A DNA stretch of 64,000 nucleotides, taken from the NCBI GenBank assembly GCA_946699065.1, contig CAMPDV010001317.1, forward strand, positions 1-64,000, in the 5' to 3' direction. The notes beneath the pieces are model-generated. The model searched no databases. It was given only the letters and a program-made list of their open reading frames with translations, and was not told the DNA's origin. Of this stretch, positions 1-13,199 are shown piece by piece. Position numbers and translations under genes: made by a program. This DNA is from Loxodes magnus (Eukaryota > Ciliophora > Karyorelictea > Loxodida > Loxodidae). Each line of letters starts with the position of its first letter. Within the stretch, counting starts at the first letter, position 1.

Positions 1-3000
1 AGTTAGATTTAATTTAATTTTAAGTAATTTTAAATCAGTTAGACTTAAATTTAATTTTAAGCAAATTTTAAAAAGTTAGACTTAAATTTAATTTTTAGAT
101 TTAAATTTAATTTTAATTTTAAATTAAAAATAGTTAGACTTAAATTTAATTTTAAGTAATTTTAAATAGTTAGACTTAAATTTAATTTTAAATAGTTAAT
201 TTTAAAATAGTTAGACTTAAATTTAATTTTAAGCAAATTAAAAATAGTTAGATTTAAATTTAATTTTAAGCAAATTAAAAATAGTTAGATTTAAATTTAA
301 TTTTAATTAATTTTAAGCAAATTAAAAATAGTTAGATTTAAATTTAATTTTAAGTAATTTAATTGAATTAAAAATAGTTAGACTTAAATTTAATTTTAAG
401 TAATTTTAAATAGTTAGATTTAAATTTAATTTTAAGCAAATTAAAAATAGTTAGATTTAAATTTAATTTAAAGCAAATTAAAAATAGTTAGATTTAAATT
501 TAATTTTAAGCAAATTAAAAATAGTTAGATTTAATTTAATTTTAAGCAAATTAAAAATAGTTAGATTTAAATTTAATTTTAAGCAAATTAAAAATAGTTA
601 GATTTAAATTTAATTTTAATTAAATTAAAAATAGTTAGATTTAAATTTAATTTTAAGCAAATTAAAAATAGTTAGATTTAAATTTAATTTTAATTGAATT
701 AAATATAGTTAGATTTAAATTTAATTTTAATTGAATTAAAAATAGTTAGATTTAAATTTAATTTTAAGCAAATTAAAAATAGTTAGATTTAAATTTAATT
801 TTAAGCAAATTTTAAAATAGTTAGATTTAAATTAATTTTAAGCAAATTAAAAATAGTTAGATTTAAATTTAATTTTAAGCAAATTAAAAATAGTTAGATT
901 TAATTTAATTTTAAGCAAATTAAAAATAGTTAGATTTAAATTTAATTTTAATTAATTAAAAATAGTTAGATTTAAATTTAATTTTAAGCAAATTAAAAAT
1001 AGTTAAATCTAATTTGATTTTAAGCAAATTAAAATAGTTAGATTTAAATTTAATTTTAAAGCAAATTAAAAATAGTTAGATTTAAATTTAATTTTAGGCA
1101 AATTAAAAATAGTTAGATTTAAATTTAATTTTAGGCAAATTAAAAATAGTTAGATTTAAATTGATTTTAAGCAAATTAAAAATAGTTAGATTTAAATTTA
1201 ATTTTAGGCAAATTAAAAATAGTTAGATTTAAATTGATTTTAAGCAAATTAAAAATAGTTAGATTTAAATTTAATTTTAATTGAATTAAAAATAGTTAGA
1301 TTTAAATTTAATTTTAAGCAAATTAAAAATCGTTAGATTTAAATTTAATTTTAATTAAATTAAAAATAGTTAGATTTAAATTTAATTTTAATTGAATTAA
1401 AAATAGTTAGATTTAAATTTGATTTTAAGCAAATTAAAAATAGTTAGATTTAAATTTAATTTTAATTGAATTAAAAATAGTTAGATTTAAATTTGATTTT
1501 AAGCAAATTAAAAATAGTTAGATTTAAATTTAATTTTAAGCAAATTAAAAATAGTTAGATTTAAATTTAATTTTAATTGAATTAAAAATAGTTAGATTTA
1601 AATTTAATTTTAAGCAAATTAAAAATAGTTAGATTTAATTTGATTTTAAGCAAATTAAAAATAGTTAGATTTAAATTTGATTTTAAGCAAATTAAAAATA
1701 GTTAGATTTAAATTTAATTTTAAGCAAATTAAAAATAGTTAAATTTAAATTTGATTTTAAGCAAATTAAAAATAGTTAGATTTAAATTTAATTTTAGGCA
1801 AATTAATAATAGTTAGATTTAAATTTAATTTTAATTGAATTAAAATAGTTAGATTTAAATTTTATTTTATGGCAAATTAAAAATAGTTAGATTTAAATTT
1901 AATTTTAATTGAATTAAAAATAGTTAGATTTAAATTTAATTTTAATTGAATTAAAAATAGTTAGATTTAAATTTAATTTTAAGCAAATTAAAAATAGTTA
2001 GATTCTAATTTAATTTTAAGCAAATTAAAAAGAGTTAGATTTAAATTTAATTTTAAGCAAATTAAAAATAGTTAGATTTAAATTTAATTTTAATTGAATT
2101 AAAAATAGTTAGATTTAAATTTAATTTTAAGCAAATTAAAAATAGTTAGATTTAAATTTAATTTTAAGCAAATTAAAAATAGTTAGATTTAAATTTAATT
2201 TTAAGCAAATTAAAAATAGTTAGATTTAAATTTAATTTTAATTGAATTAAAAATAGTTAGATTTAAATTTAATTTTAAGCAAATTAAAAATAGTTAGATT
2301 TAAATTTAATTTTAATTGAATTTAAAATAGTTAGATTTAAATTTAATTTTAAGCAAATTAAAAATAGTTAGATTTAAATTTAATTTTTAGCAATTAAAAA
2401 TAGTTAGATTTAAATTTAATTTTAATTGAATTTAAAATAGTTAGATTTAAATTTAATTTTAAGCAAATTAAAAATAGTTAGATTTAAATTTAATTTTAAG
2501 CAAATTAAAAATAGTTAGATTTAAATTTAATTTTAAGCAAATTAAAAATAGTTAGATTTAAATTTAATTTTAATTGAATTAAAAATAGTTAGATTTAAAT
2601 TTAATTTTAAGCAAATTAAAAATAGTTAGATTTAAATTTAATTTTAATTGAATTTAAAATAGTTAGATTTAAATTTAATTTTAAGCAAATTAAAAATAGT
2701 TAGATTTAAATTTAATTTTAATTGAATTAAAAATAGTTAGATTTAAATTTAATTTTAAGCAAATTAAAAATAGTTAGATTTAAATTTAATTTTAAGCAAA
2801 TTAAAAATAGTTAGATTTAAATTTAATTTTAAGCAAATTAAAAATAGTTAGATTTAAATTTAATTTTAATTGAATTAAAAATAGTTAGATTTAAATTTAA
2901 TTTTAAGCAAATTAAAAATAGTTAGATTTAAATTTAATTTTAATTGAATTTAAAATAGTTAGATTTAAATTTAATTTTAAGCAAATTAAAAATAGTTAGA

Positions 3001-3735
3001 TTTAAATTTAATTTTTAGCAATTAAAAATAGTTAGATTTAAATTTAATTTTAATTGAATTTAAAATAGTTAGATTTAAATTTAATTTTAAGCAAATTAAA
3101 AATAGTTAGATTTAAATTTAATTTTAAGCAAATTAAAAATAGTTAGATTTAAATTTAATTTTTAGCAAATTAAAAATAGTTAGATTTAAATTTAATTTTA
3201 ATTGAATTAAAAATAGTTAGATTTAAATTTAATTTTAAGCAAATTAAAAATAGTTAAATTTAAATTTAATTTTAATTGAATTAAAAATAGTTAGATTTAA
3301 ATTTAATTTTAAGCAAATTAAAAATAGTTAGATTTAAATTTAATTTTAATTAAATTAAAAATAGTTAGATTCTAATTTAATTTTTATTGAATTAAAAATA
3401 ATTAGATTCTAATTTAATTTTTAGCAAATTAAAAATAGTTAGATTTAAATTTAATTTTAAGGCAAATTAAAAATAGTTAGATTTAAATTTAATTTAAAGC
3501 AAATTAAAAATAGTTAAATTTAAATTTAATTTTAATTGAATTAAAAATAGTTAGATTTAAATTTAATTTTTAGCAAAGTAAAAATAGTTAGATTCTAATT
3601 TAATTTTAAGCAAATTAAAAATAGTTAGATTTAAATTTAATTTTAAGCAAATTAAAAATAGTTAGATTTAAATTTAAATTAAAGCAAATTAAAAATTTTT
3701 AGATTTAAATTTAATTTTAAGCAAATTAAAAATAT
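1..3735. repeat. 37-bp A+T satellite array, about 100 copies
   Basis: Head-to-tail array that fills the left end of the window and stops abruptly near 3735, so its true length is unknown. The 37-bp unit starts with TAGTTAGATTTAAATTTAAT. It has two main versions, one with AAGCAAA and one with AATTGAA at the same place, interspersed along the array. The unit is not a multiple of three, so it is not a coding repeat. The first 350 bases and the last 400 are the most diverged; the centre is close to identical. It resembles a satellite; a centromeric, subtelomeric or heterochromatic role cannot be decided from sequence. Confidence 0.95.
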
Positions 3736-3799
3736 TAAATACTCACGTTTGCTATATCAAGATTATTTTTTTATTATTATATTTTTTATATTTACTGAG

Positions 3800-4900
3800 T
3801 TACAGATTTTTTACTTTCTATTACTTTTGATCAGAATCAAGAATCCCCAATCGTCCAAGAATTGAAGATACATTTTGTGTTTCTAACAGAAAAGATAAAG
3901 TCTAAAGAGTCATCATATTATATAATTATCATACTAAGCGCTTCCAATTTTTTTTTTGAAATCTAAAATTATTTCATAGAATTTGTATTTCTTTTACAGT
4001 AAATTATTTATCTTTATTTTTGTTAGTTTATTTCATTTATTTAAAAAGCTTTTAATAGGAAAAATTTTGATTCTTTTTACACCCTTATTTAATCATAACT
4101 AAAATTTTACATAAATTTTATTTTGAAAATGCTTATTTAAACAAATCTTTCACTTTATTTAATCATCCTCTTAATACTTTTACTTTTTATTTTATTAAAC
4201 ATTAAATAATAAAAAATTTTTAGTAATTATTTTGAATAAAAAATAATATATGCATAAATGAAATTATTAAGAATATTCAGAATATTTAGAATTTTATATT
4301 TATCTTTTTAATCTATAAAATATAATAATTTATCTATCTAATTTCTTATTACTATTTCATTCAAATTTTATTAATTTATGCCTATTATTTTCTAACTTCT
4401 TAAAATCTATATAATGCATCTTTAATTTTAAAATCATTGATAATTTTTATTTTTTAAAGATTTTTCTATTTCTTTGTAGCTCTATCAATGTTGCATAAAT
4501 TACTGATAAATTTACTTGATAAATATTTTTATTATTTTAGCTTCAAATAATAGTTTATCAACTTAATTTTGTTCTGTAAACCTTAATTCTTTTAGCAAGA
4601 ATTTATTTCTTTTTCTCGAGATTTTGAATTTTATTTTATTTACTAGAATTTTAGATAAAAATCTTTCGCTTAAAGTATCAATTATTAGTATAAAAGTTCT
4701 ACATTTTTTGAATTTAGCTTTTTTAAGAAGTGATTTATGGTTAAATTTGATCTTTTTCCAAATCCGCTTAAAAGCTTATTATTTCTTATTTTTTCTATTT
4801 TTTAGTTTTTTATTAAATAATTGCAATAAAAATCACCTAAGAAATAGTTTTTCTCTTGGTAAACTAGTTAAAAAGTAAAAAGAATAATCTAATCTATTTA
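3800..4900 (-). CDS. possible ORF of unknown function, limits uncertain
   Basis: Read with TAA/TAG as Gln and TGA as Trp, the minus strand gives a long frame with many charged residues and few TAA/TAG codons, including KEIEKSLKNKNYQWF and a C-terminal part containing IIIQYDDSLDFIFSV. No domain is recognised. The frame may extend upstream past 5.1 kb as hydrophobic sequence, but there the plus strand is purine-rich, which makes any minus frame look hydrophobic, and a LINE fragment on plus overlaps. The call rests on composition only. It could be chance coding likeness in A+T-rich DNA. Confidence 0.3.
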
Positions 4901-5199
4901 TAAATACTTAATATGTTTAAGAAAATAGTCTCAAAAATCTTAAGCATTTCCAATTAAGAAACAAATATTTAATTTCTAAAAAGAAAAAATAGAATAAATA
5001 GAATAAAAAAAAGAAAAATAGAAAGTTAGCAAGAAAATTGATCAATAACTTGATCTAAAATATCCCTAAAGAAAAAGTTATATAAAATTTAATAGTAAAT
5101 AGTAATTAAATATAAAGACTATTGTGAAAAGCAGGTAAAACGCAAATTTTAAAAGGCTAAGGATTAAAACGACAAAAAGCTCAGAAAAAATTAAAAAAA

Positions 5200-6060
5200 T
5201 GAGCAGAAAAGATAGAATGTAAGATTTTTTAAATCTAGACAGCAAAAATTTCTATTAGAAATGATAGGAAAAAAAATAAGGAAGAATCTAAGAAACATGT
5301 GGATATATAGCATACACAATGAGAAAATAAAATACTCTATAGAAACAATAAGACAAAAAAAATTTAGAAAGTAAGAGAAGCAGGTTAAAAGGTTGATAAG
5401 ATAAGGAAACTTTTACATAGATCGGTAAATAAAATTGAGACAAGAAGAAAGAAGTAGATACAGAATTTAAGAAAGAAAAAACAGAAGAAATTAATTCAAT
5501 ATTTTTCTTGATAAGGGAAATCAAGGAAGCCTAAATGATACCTCCAAAAATATATAAAAGTTGTTCAAATAAAGAAAATATGCTTTCTGAATACTACTAA
5601 ACGAAGAAAACATTTAGAAATTTATAAAATTACTGAAAAGAACTATACAAGAAAGGTGAAAGCAGATTACCGGATCAATTTAAAAATAAAACTAAAATAA
5701 AGATTCAGATAAAAGACATAATAAATTATATAAATAAACTAAGTAAATGAAAGGCTGCTGAATCAGACTAAATATAAGCAGGTGGTGAAAATCTTTTAAA
5801 TTTAGCAGCAAAAAAAATACAGAAAATTTTACAATCGAAGAAAATACCGTACAACTTAAAGAATCTTATATAGTGCTGTTTCAAAAAAAATGAAACATTG
5901 AATATCCTATGAACAAAAGGTCGAAATCAATTTTAATCACATTCTAAAAATCATAGATCTTCGACTATTTAAGCAAATAAACCCTTCTTTGGTAAAATTT
6001 AGTACTAATTATTTACAGAGTAATAAATTGATCAGTTAGAAAGTAGAAATTTTTAATTTT
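5200..6060 (+). pseudogene. decayed LINE reverse transcriptase fragment
   Basis: Lysine/arginine-rich sequence like the linker upstream of a non-LTR reverse transcriptase leads into recognisable early RT motifs. From 5751 the translation begins KAAESDQIQAGGENLL. Then comes IQKILQSKKIPYNLK and a FKKNETLNI segment, the usual LINE order of a KAxGxD-type motif followed by KIP.xWK and FKKGD. Later, in other frames, lie HILKIIDLRLFKQINP and a QLFTEQQIDQL segment, where LINE RTs have the LKIIE and QxGF..TIDQ motifs. At least two frame changes are needed. The catalytic FADD block and everything 3' of it are absent, because a minus-strand fragment abuts at about 6060. It is a dead relic, probably cut or inverted. 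Confidence 0.65.
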
Positions 6061-6099
6061 ATTTTTCTTTATGTATTGAGGAAAGTTGGATCTTGGATT

Positions 6100-6640
6100 G
6101 GATCTTTGCATTTGAGTTTAAATTCTCTCATTAAATCCGTTAATTGTTATCCTGCTAGATTTAATTCATAAGGTAAGAATTACAGAATATGCGCATTAAA
6201 ATCACCTTGAATAAATGTCTATAATCCTTGACTAATTGTCATGCGTATAAATTGTCTTAATTCCACATAAAAAGGATTTAACTATTCCAGCTCCGTTTTG
6301 TGGGCGTGTATGCATTTATTATTGCTATCCTATTATCCTCTCACAAGCATATTATTCTTCCCCCCTAAATGATTTCAGCTTGATTAAGTCCAACTGCATC
6401 TCATTCTTTTATTCTTTTTATAATTTGCTCTTTTTATAGAAAGTTACTCCCTTACTGTGTTTATTTATCCTGTTTTTTTATTGTCTGATAACCAAAAAAT
6501 CCTTGGTATTTCGATATTTATTCACAAAAAATTTCTCGAATCGCTATTTAATCTATTTCTTTGTCTTGCAAGAATTTACTTAGTTCTATTTTGTTTGATT
6601 TGATTTCTCTTACGTTTGCTGTTCCTAATTTTAGTTGATT
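6100..6640 (-). pseudogene. LINE AP-type endonuclease domain, decayed
   Basis: The minus strand from about 6634 reads LKLGTANVREIKSNKIELSK, matching the start of apurinic-type endonucleases of LINEs (usually LK.GTWNVR). It goes on through a QDKEIDQIAIREIF segment and RIAIINAYTPTKRSW (the INAYAPT motif). After one frame change comes FIQGDFNAHI, the GDFNAH active-site motif, at about 6206-6189. Two in-frame TGA codons lie in this stretch and read as Trp. At least one frameshift separates AYTPT from GDFNAH. No RT follows on this strand. It cuts target DNA in intact LINEs; this copy is inactive. Confidence 0.8.
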
Positions 6641-6659
6641 TAAAAATATCATGCTTGCT

Positions 6660-7990
6660 TATGTCTGATTTATTATTTCTTTATTTTAGATTTCTTCTTT
6701 CTTGATCTAGTTTATATGAGTTACAAAATCCAAAATCTTCTAGCGTTTGTGGTTTCTATTATGTCATGCTTTTTAATTGCATAACTATTTTTCTCTTTTT
6801 TGCCATTATACTTTATTTGTATTTATTCTTGGTAACGATCTTTATTCTATTAAAAATTTCTATTCTTCATTATATTCTTGTTTTTTCTACCTTATTTTAC
6901 TACTATGTTTTACTTCATGTTTTGCATCTTCCCAAGAAAGTCTAAGCCATGTTTTCTCATATCTCGTTCATTTAAATGACTTTTTGCGCTTCCAAAAGAA
7001 AATATTTGTCTGTGAATAGGTTCAATATAAATTGAACTTATTCTTACTTTTTATTGCTTAAATTTACCTTTTATTATTATGCTATTTTCTCATTACTTTC
7101 ACATTATTTCCTTCTTCTATAATTTCCAAATTCTCACTATTTTTAGAGGAAGCATCTCTTATATTTACTTATTGAAAAGTTTGCATTTAAAATTTTTCGG
7201 CCTTTTTGACTATGTCTATTATAGCTTCATTCCTTCTGCTTTATTTTGTTTGAATCCAGATATTTGGCATGCTTCATATTTAAAATAGTTGGATGACTGA
7301 TTTTAGTAATCCATCCTTCTAAAATTAATTCCCTTGAGATTTTTTTAATTCTCTTCATTACGTAGCTCTAATTATGTTGACATATTTCCATTCACTCATG
7401 TTGTTTATTTTTCAATTTGTATATCTGTCTGCTTTATTGCTCCAAAATACTGTAGATTCAACTCTATTTAACTCAAGCAAGTGCCTATATCGAATTTCCA
7501 ATGTAATGGATAATTCTTAATGATATCTTAAAACTATTAGAGCTTTCTTTTTTCAGCGAGTTTAGATTATATCTTTTATTGTCATTCTTTTATTTAGGCG
7601 AATTCTCGATTGATTATTATTATTGAAAAGATATTGATAATTCTACAAGGAATCAGTTTAATTATTTTAATGCACTATTCGTATTTTCGTCTTAAATATT
7701 AGAGAAATTACTTAATTACTTCATCTTTTTGCACATCTCCTATTTTAAAAAATAATTTTTTTATTTTGCTTTAGATATATATTTAAATTAACAACTCCTA
7801 TGCTTTATGAATGGATATTTTATGTACTATCTATCGAAAACCCACTTTTGAATTGGGAGTGATTATTTCAAGAATTCAAGAATTTTCCTGGGTGTTGTTA
7901 AGCTCCTCCATGCCATTTTTTTTCCAGCAACTCCTTATGTCTTTTTCCTACATACACAAATTATGGGAATATTTTTAAAATTTAATTATT
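6660..7990 (-). pseudogene. LINE 5' part, ORF1-like sequence
   Basis: Minus-strand sequence directly upstream of the endonuclease domain keeps a protein-like composition, for example KEWQQKIQSKLAEKRK and FDIGTCLSQIELNLQY (about 7560-7400). Position and strand suggest it is the 5' part of the same LINE. No zinc knuckle or RNA-binding motif could be identified, and the frame is not continuous. The 5' end is placed near 7990 because the composition changes there; this is a guess. Confidence 0.4.
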
Positions 7991-9450
7991 GTAGTTTGAT
8001 CTTTTTATTACTTCGTAATATTAGCTTTTACACGTCCTTGAGTGCTTATCCGAATAGTCCTCAACTAAATTTTGGCGGCACGTTGGTAATCGAGAGACTA
8101 TTTCAAAATTGTAGAGCTATCTAAATATTTTAATATTTATCATTTATATCTTTATTGATCTTATAATATTGCTTGACATTCTATTAATTAATGATATTAT
8201 TATTATAATAAAAATAGAGATCAATTTAATTTTGTGATTTTTTAGTTGTTCAGCCTCATCCTCACACCCTACCAGAAAAATATCTTACTATATAATAAAA
8301 AAAGTCTATAAAGTATTTATAATTCTGCATTATAGTATTCATATTTATCATTTCCAGTGTTTTTAATTGTGTATCTTTTTTAAATACTTAAACTTAGAAT
8401 TAATCTTGCATTATCCTATGCATTCACTCTGCTTAAGAAGATAATTAATAATTAAGAATATATCTTTTCATCAATCTATTATTTCTATCCCTAAAATTTA
8501 GTTTTTGACTATTTATTTGAATTAATTGGTCTATTTAAGTTTCAAATAAGAGATAATGTAAAAAAGCCCTTTCTTGATGACCCTTTAATAGTTAAGGTAC
8601 TTTCATTATCGTACTTACTTAATGTTCTCAGATATGATTGAATGGCTAAAAGAATGAAAAGTTAATAAGAAAGTAGAGTTAAGTATTGTAATAACAGTAA
8701 AGTCTTATGATTTACTTTCTAATATTAAATTATGATTTGGTTACTTTATTTTTAATTAACTCTCTGCATTGTAATATTTAAAATTCTCTTAGTGTTATCT
8801 AGTTAAGATAGAAATAATAGTATGTGGTTTAAGGGAATTTTGATTTTTTTATATGGGTATTGAAATGGAAGAATTGGATGATTGGTTGCTATTTAAGATA
8901 ATGATCGATTAGAGCATTTGCTGATATAGGAATCTAAGGATTCTTTATTAATCTTTAGTTGTTAACTAAGCCAAATAACTATTTTATAGCTCTAATATGG
9001 TTGCTAGATCTTTATCTCATAACAAAGCTATTAATCCTTTAGAAACATATGCTAGCAACCAAAATAATAATGAGAAATATAAATTTTTCAATAATATTAC
9101 TCAATATAATTGCTAGACATTAAGTATAACTAAATTCTCAAGGATGACTTTCATCATTTTATTTACGCTTTGATAAATAAAATTATCTTTAGTTTCCTCA
9201 TAAATTATTGGTCTATTTAAAGGCAAAATTCAAAATTTACTAGAACAAAATTATATAAAATGAACTGTAAAAATAAAAATATCTCAAGTACAAAAAATTT
9301 AGTTTAATTGCTTTAATAAAACATTAGTCAGATATCCATTTTATATTTTTAAATAATAAAGAATACTAATTTCCTAAATTTCCTTAACCAATTTTATATT
9401 CAAATAACTAATGATAAGCTTCATATCTTTATATTTCTTATAAATATAAT
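7991..9450. other. intergenic, no supported gene
   Basis: Mixed A+T-rich sequence with no motif-bearing frame. A slightly G+C-richer patch at 8060-8105, followed by an imperfect ATT run at 8190-8210, resembles the 3' end of the ATT-tailed elements elsewhere in the window, but no ORF or target duplication supports it. Confidence 0.4.
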
Positions 9451-9454
9451 CAAA

Positions 9455-12200
9455 ATGTCTTCGCAGCCATTGACTTCTGTTGACGAAGAAGCTTAAAGCC
9501 AATAGTAGTAGATTGATAAACGTCCTACAATAAGTCGATTATAAGTTCTTAAAATCATACCCTCAGTTGTACTGATACTTGTGAATGTTTTTCAGGGATA
9601 CTAAGTATCGTAGTTCTTTCTTATAACTATAAGTGCTTTACTGTAACTTTTGATTATTGGAATAATTATGAAAATTACAAAGATGTGACAAATAAAATAA
9701 AGTCTTGGTTTATCGTTTTTTCATACTCAACGCTCTGCAATAGATTAGCTTACTATGCCTATGGTTCAATAAACGATTGTCTTTATGAACCTTTTTACTA
9801 GTCATCTTTTTGTTTGATAGTGGATTTATCCTTGGATGGACAAGCTATAGGTTAAATTTAAGATGGTCTGGCGATTTTATGGAATGCACGAATAATGAAG
9901 TACTTAAACTTTTCGATTCTGCCTTGTGAATTTAACTTGTAACAGAATTAATTCATTCTCTTGGTGTCTGCATTTCTAGGATTTGGTTCCGAAATTTAAT
10001 TTGGTTATGAGGATAATGGAAACAAAAAATTTCTTTAAATTTCATTTAAATCTAATAATAGTTTATTATTATTAACTTAATGGAAAAATAGCAACAAAAT
10101 TTATCATTTACTTTCCCTGCCTTCTTTTATTGTATTCACAAATGAAATTTAAAAGTCATTAAAAATAACCGAGAAATTTTATAAATTCGAAAAGTTTAGA
10201 TTCATTAAAATTCCCATTTTTAAATCGGAACTATAAATCTTTATAGACCTTATTTCTGAATTTGTAAACATTAACAATAAATATCAAACAATTATCATAA
10301 TTTTGCTACATTACTCCATGATTTTTTATAATATACTTTATCAAAAAACTGTTTTTTTTAAGTTTGACGAACACTTAGATTTTTAATATACCAAAAGTAA
10401 TATGGAAAAATAAAATAATAAAGAGAATGTGTGTGTAATTTATAATTCATATAGAAGCATCAATAAATGTATTTAAAGATTTTCCTTATGAGTTAAACTG
10501 AAACTTTCCTATATAAATTTGGGTAAATCAGCCATTTTTGGATAATACTACTAATATATCTTTTGTGTAACTACACTTATCCCTGTATTAGTCTGGTATG
10601 GGAAAGATGTTACTCGACCGTACCCCATAGAACACCTATCATAGCCTATATATTTCCTACGCCTTGTGAATAAGTACACTGGTAAAGCTACGATTATCTT
10701 GTGGAGTCAAATCTATCCTGCAGGTAGCTGAGTTAGACTATATAGGATTGCGCTAGCATGAACCCTAGCTTCCAATCCGTCATTGCAGACATATTTCTGC
10801 TCAAGATTATTGGCTAACATTTAATGGCTGCATACATCCATTAAACTGACTCTCAAATTATTACTCTCTAGGAATTGAACTATCAATGCTATTATAATGG
10901 TTAATTACAGTATTTACAATTAATATTTGATATAGAAGGACCAATAAATGTAATAAAGAGGATTTAATATATGCAATTTTCCTGCTCAGGCATTTAATTT
11001 ATTTTCCAATCTGAGTGTTTTATATTCACTAGAAAGATTACTATCTACCATTTCAATCGTTTTTAAATTTATAAAAATGAATGAGATTAAAATAGTAAAG
11101 TCCTTAATGAACAGAAATGTATTAGAACATAAGCAATTAGAAATCAATAACCTATAAACATTTCTTACCATTCATCTAGAAACGTTCTAACTAATAGAAC
11201 CTGATACTTTAGAACTTTTCCTTAGTGCTTGTCTTAATAACACTAAAGGATTCGGGATTACTAAAAAATCCTTAAGAATATCTAGGAAACAGCAAATTAT
11301 ATGAACATTTAACTAAGAAGAAAATGTCGAGAAAGACTAGTTAATTCTTAGCCATCGTATTTAAACTGAAACTAGGAATTTTAACGCAAATAACCAAATG
11401 AAGTTTATATAACTTACTCGTAGTTGAATCAACCTAAAAGTCGATAAATATTCACAGTTTCTAGAATCAAGAGACTGACTGTAGATAAAATTGAATACAG
11501 ATCTAGGACTCTGAAGACTGTGGATATGCTTAATATGCTAGCTTAAGAGATTGGCATTAAAGATTTCTTAGAGATTAGAAATAGAAATTTAGCAAAATAA
11601 GTAAATTTATTAGTTAAAAGGGAATATGTAGACTATGCCATATACAGCAACAATTACTAAAAGACATGCAAAACCCTTTGTTCAAGCCCCAAAATTTGCA
11701 TCTTTCAACTAGAAGCACTTTTAGAGTTTACGTAAAGGATGAAAATTGAACTCGAAAAAACAATGGCAATCACTACAATGAATTGATAAAGAGTCCCAGA
11801 ATAACTTAACCATCAAGAAAAATATATAACAGTTCAGATAAAATAAAAGCTAGAAAGATTTATTTTGGCGAAAAGGATGTCAGGAATATCTAAAGAATTC
11901 ATATTAGTTTTGTATGAATTCGTCTAATCAATCCATAGTGAATCATTTGAAGTTCAGATATACTTTCTATAATTCGAATCCGAAGTAGGAAGACAAGGAA
12001 GAAGTGCTGAGAATTCAAATAGCCTAAATTAAGCATACTCTTGGTGATAAATTGCTTCTCTGTAGATTTTTAAAGAAGCATGAAAATTAGCCATATTCTA
12101 GACTTAAGATTCACTTATTTTATTTTTCTATTTTTATTATTAATTCTAGTGATAAGGTACAGTCAAAAGCTTAAGACAGGAAAGGGGTAAAAGAATGAAG
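9455..12200 (+). CDS. large membrane protein, probable sensor, function unknown
   Basis: The ATG at 9455 starts a hydrophilic, Gln-rich leader (MSSQPLTSVDEEAQ), followed by a membrane helix with IIPSVVLILVNVF at about residues 37-60. A long, well-balanced frame then runs to about 11460 with Trp at both TGG and TGA, including DLSLDGQAIGQIQDG and NKYTGKATIILWSQ, then a downstream part with DMLNMLAQEIGIKDFLEI. It contains about ten in-frame TGA codons read as Trp. Two single-base frame changes are needed, at about 9594 in a T run (restoring one continuous membrane helix) and at about 11460. Overall it looks like an N-terminal membrane anchor plus an extracellular sensing region, as in large ciliate receptors, but no named domain is recognised. 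Coding may continue to 13.1 kb; the 3' end is unknown. Confidence 0.7.
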
Positions 12201-13199
12201 CTAACTACTTTTAGTTTAAATATAAAATCTTATATAGAAAATAAAGTTAAAGTGAGATCAATGTATATAGCTTATATTTATATAGCCTTATTAATTAAGC
12301 ATTACTTATTTGAATATTAACTGTAGAATATTCAAATAGAAAATTCAAGTTCTTAAACTAAATGCTTGCAAAACGAATTCAAATACAGTGCAAAATTAGC
12401 AATAAGAAGGATATAAATTTGAAGGATAGCCTTTATATCTAGTATCTAGTAGCAATACAAGAATAAAGAAAGAAAATACAAATACACTTAATGCAACAGT
12501 CGTAATTTTTCATGCAATATTAAATATAAAAAACAAATCTATTAAAAAAAATGGAATTGAAGAGCAATTATAATAATTAGAAAATAAAACCCACATCTAT
12601 CGCTTAAATCTTCTTTTTAGGTAATTAAATATTCAACTAGAGATAAAATAGTAAATAATTAGCTACATTCAACTCTAACTTCTAGAATCATTTACTTATC
12701 ACATTCAAAAAAATAAGACATAAAACAACTCTCTGCTATGACAGTTCAACAACTTACTACCATAAAGATTATTTATTGTAAATAATGGAAATGGAATAGG
12801 AGTTAGAAGTAACTTGCCTTCTAATAAGACTGCTCTTAAATAAACTGTAGGGAAAAATTTAAAATTCAATGAAGAGGTATACTTAATTCCTTAGTTTCTA
12901 GTAGCTATTTAAAAGTCTAATTCTAGAACTGTGAAGAGGAAAGAATATTATCTAAAGATATCAACAAGATTGACTCGTTTTAGCCATAGAAAATTATACC
13001 TAGCAAATAGATTTTCAAACAGAGGCAAAAAGCTTAGAAACGCTCTTTATCTGGTACATAGTTAAAAAATACCTTTATAATTATAAAGGCAACTTAGCTA
13101 AGTACTTAATTGAACATCTTTTTTTAGATATAATGAAATCACCAAAGGAGCAGAAGTATCAAATTCCAAAAATAATGAAAAGGAAACAAGTCTCTAACG

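Noticed and set aside
1..3735. CRISPR array or telomere
   Set aside because: Units are contiguous without unique spacers, and the unit has no G-rich ciliate telomere motif.
5288..5524. Hydrophobic minus-strand ORF that looks like a membrane protein
   Set aside because: It is the complement of a purine-rich plus-strand stretch that fits a LINE linker and leads into RT motifs.
8060..8210. Fourth ATT-tailed element
   Set aside because: The tail is short and imperfect, no target duplication was found, and no ORF leads into it on the plus strand.
9455..12200. Reading TGA as a strict stop, making this a chain of short exons
   Set aside because: The frame stays protein-like through every TGA for nearly 2 kb, and no GT-AG set removes the TGA codons consistently.
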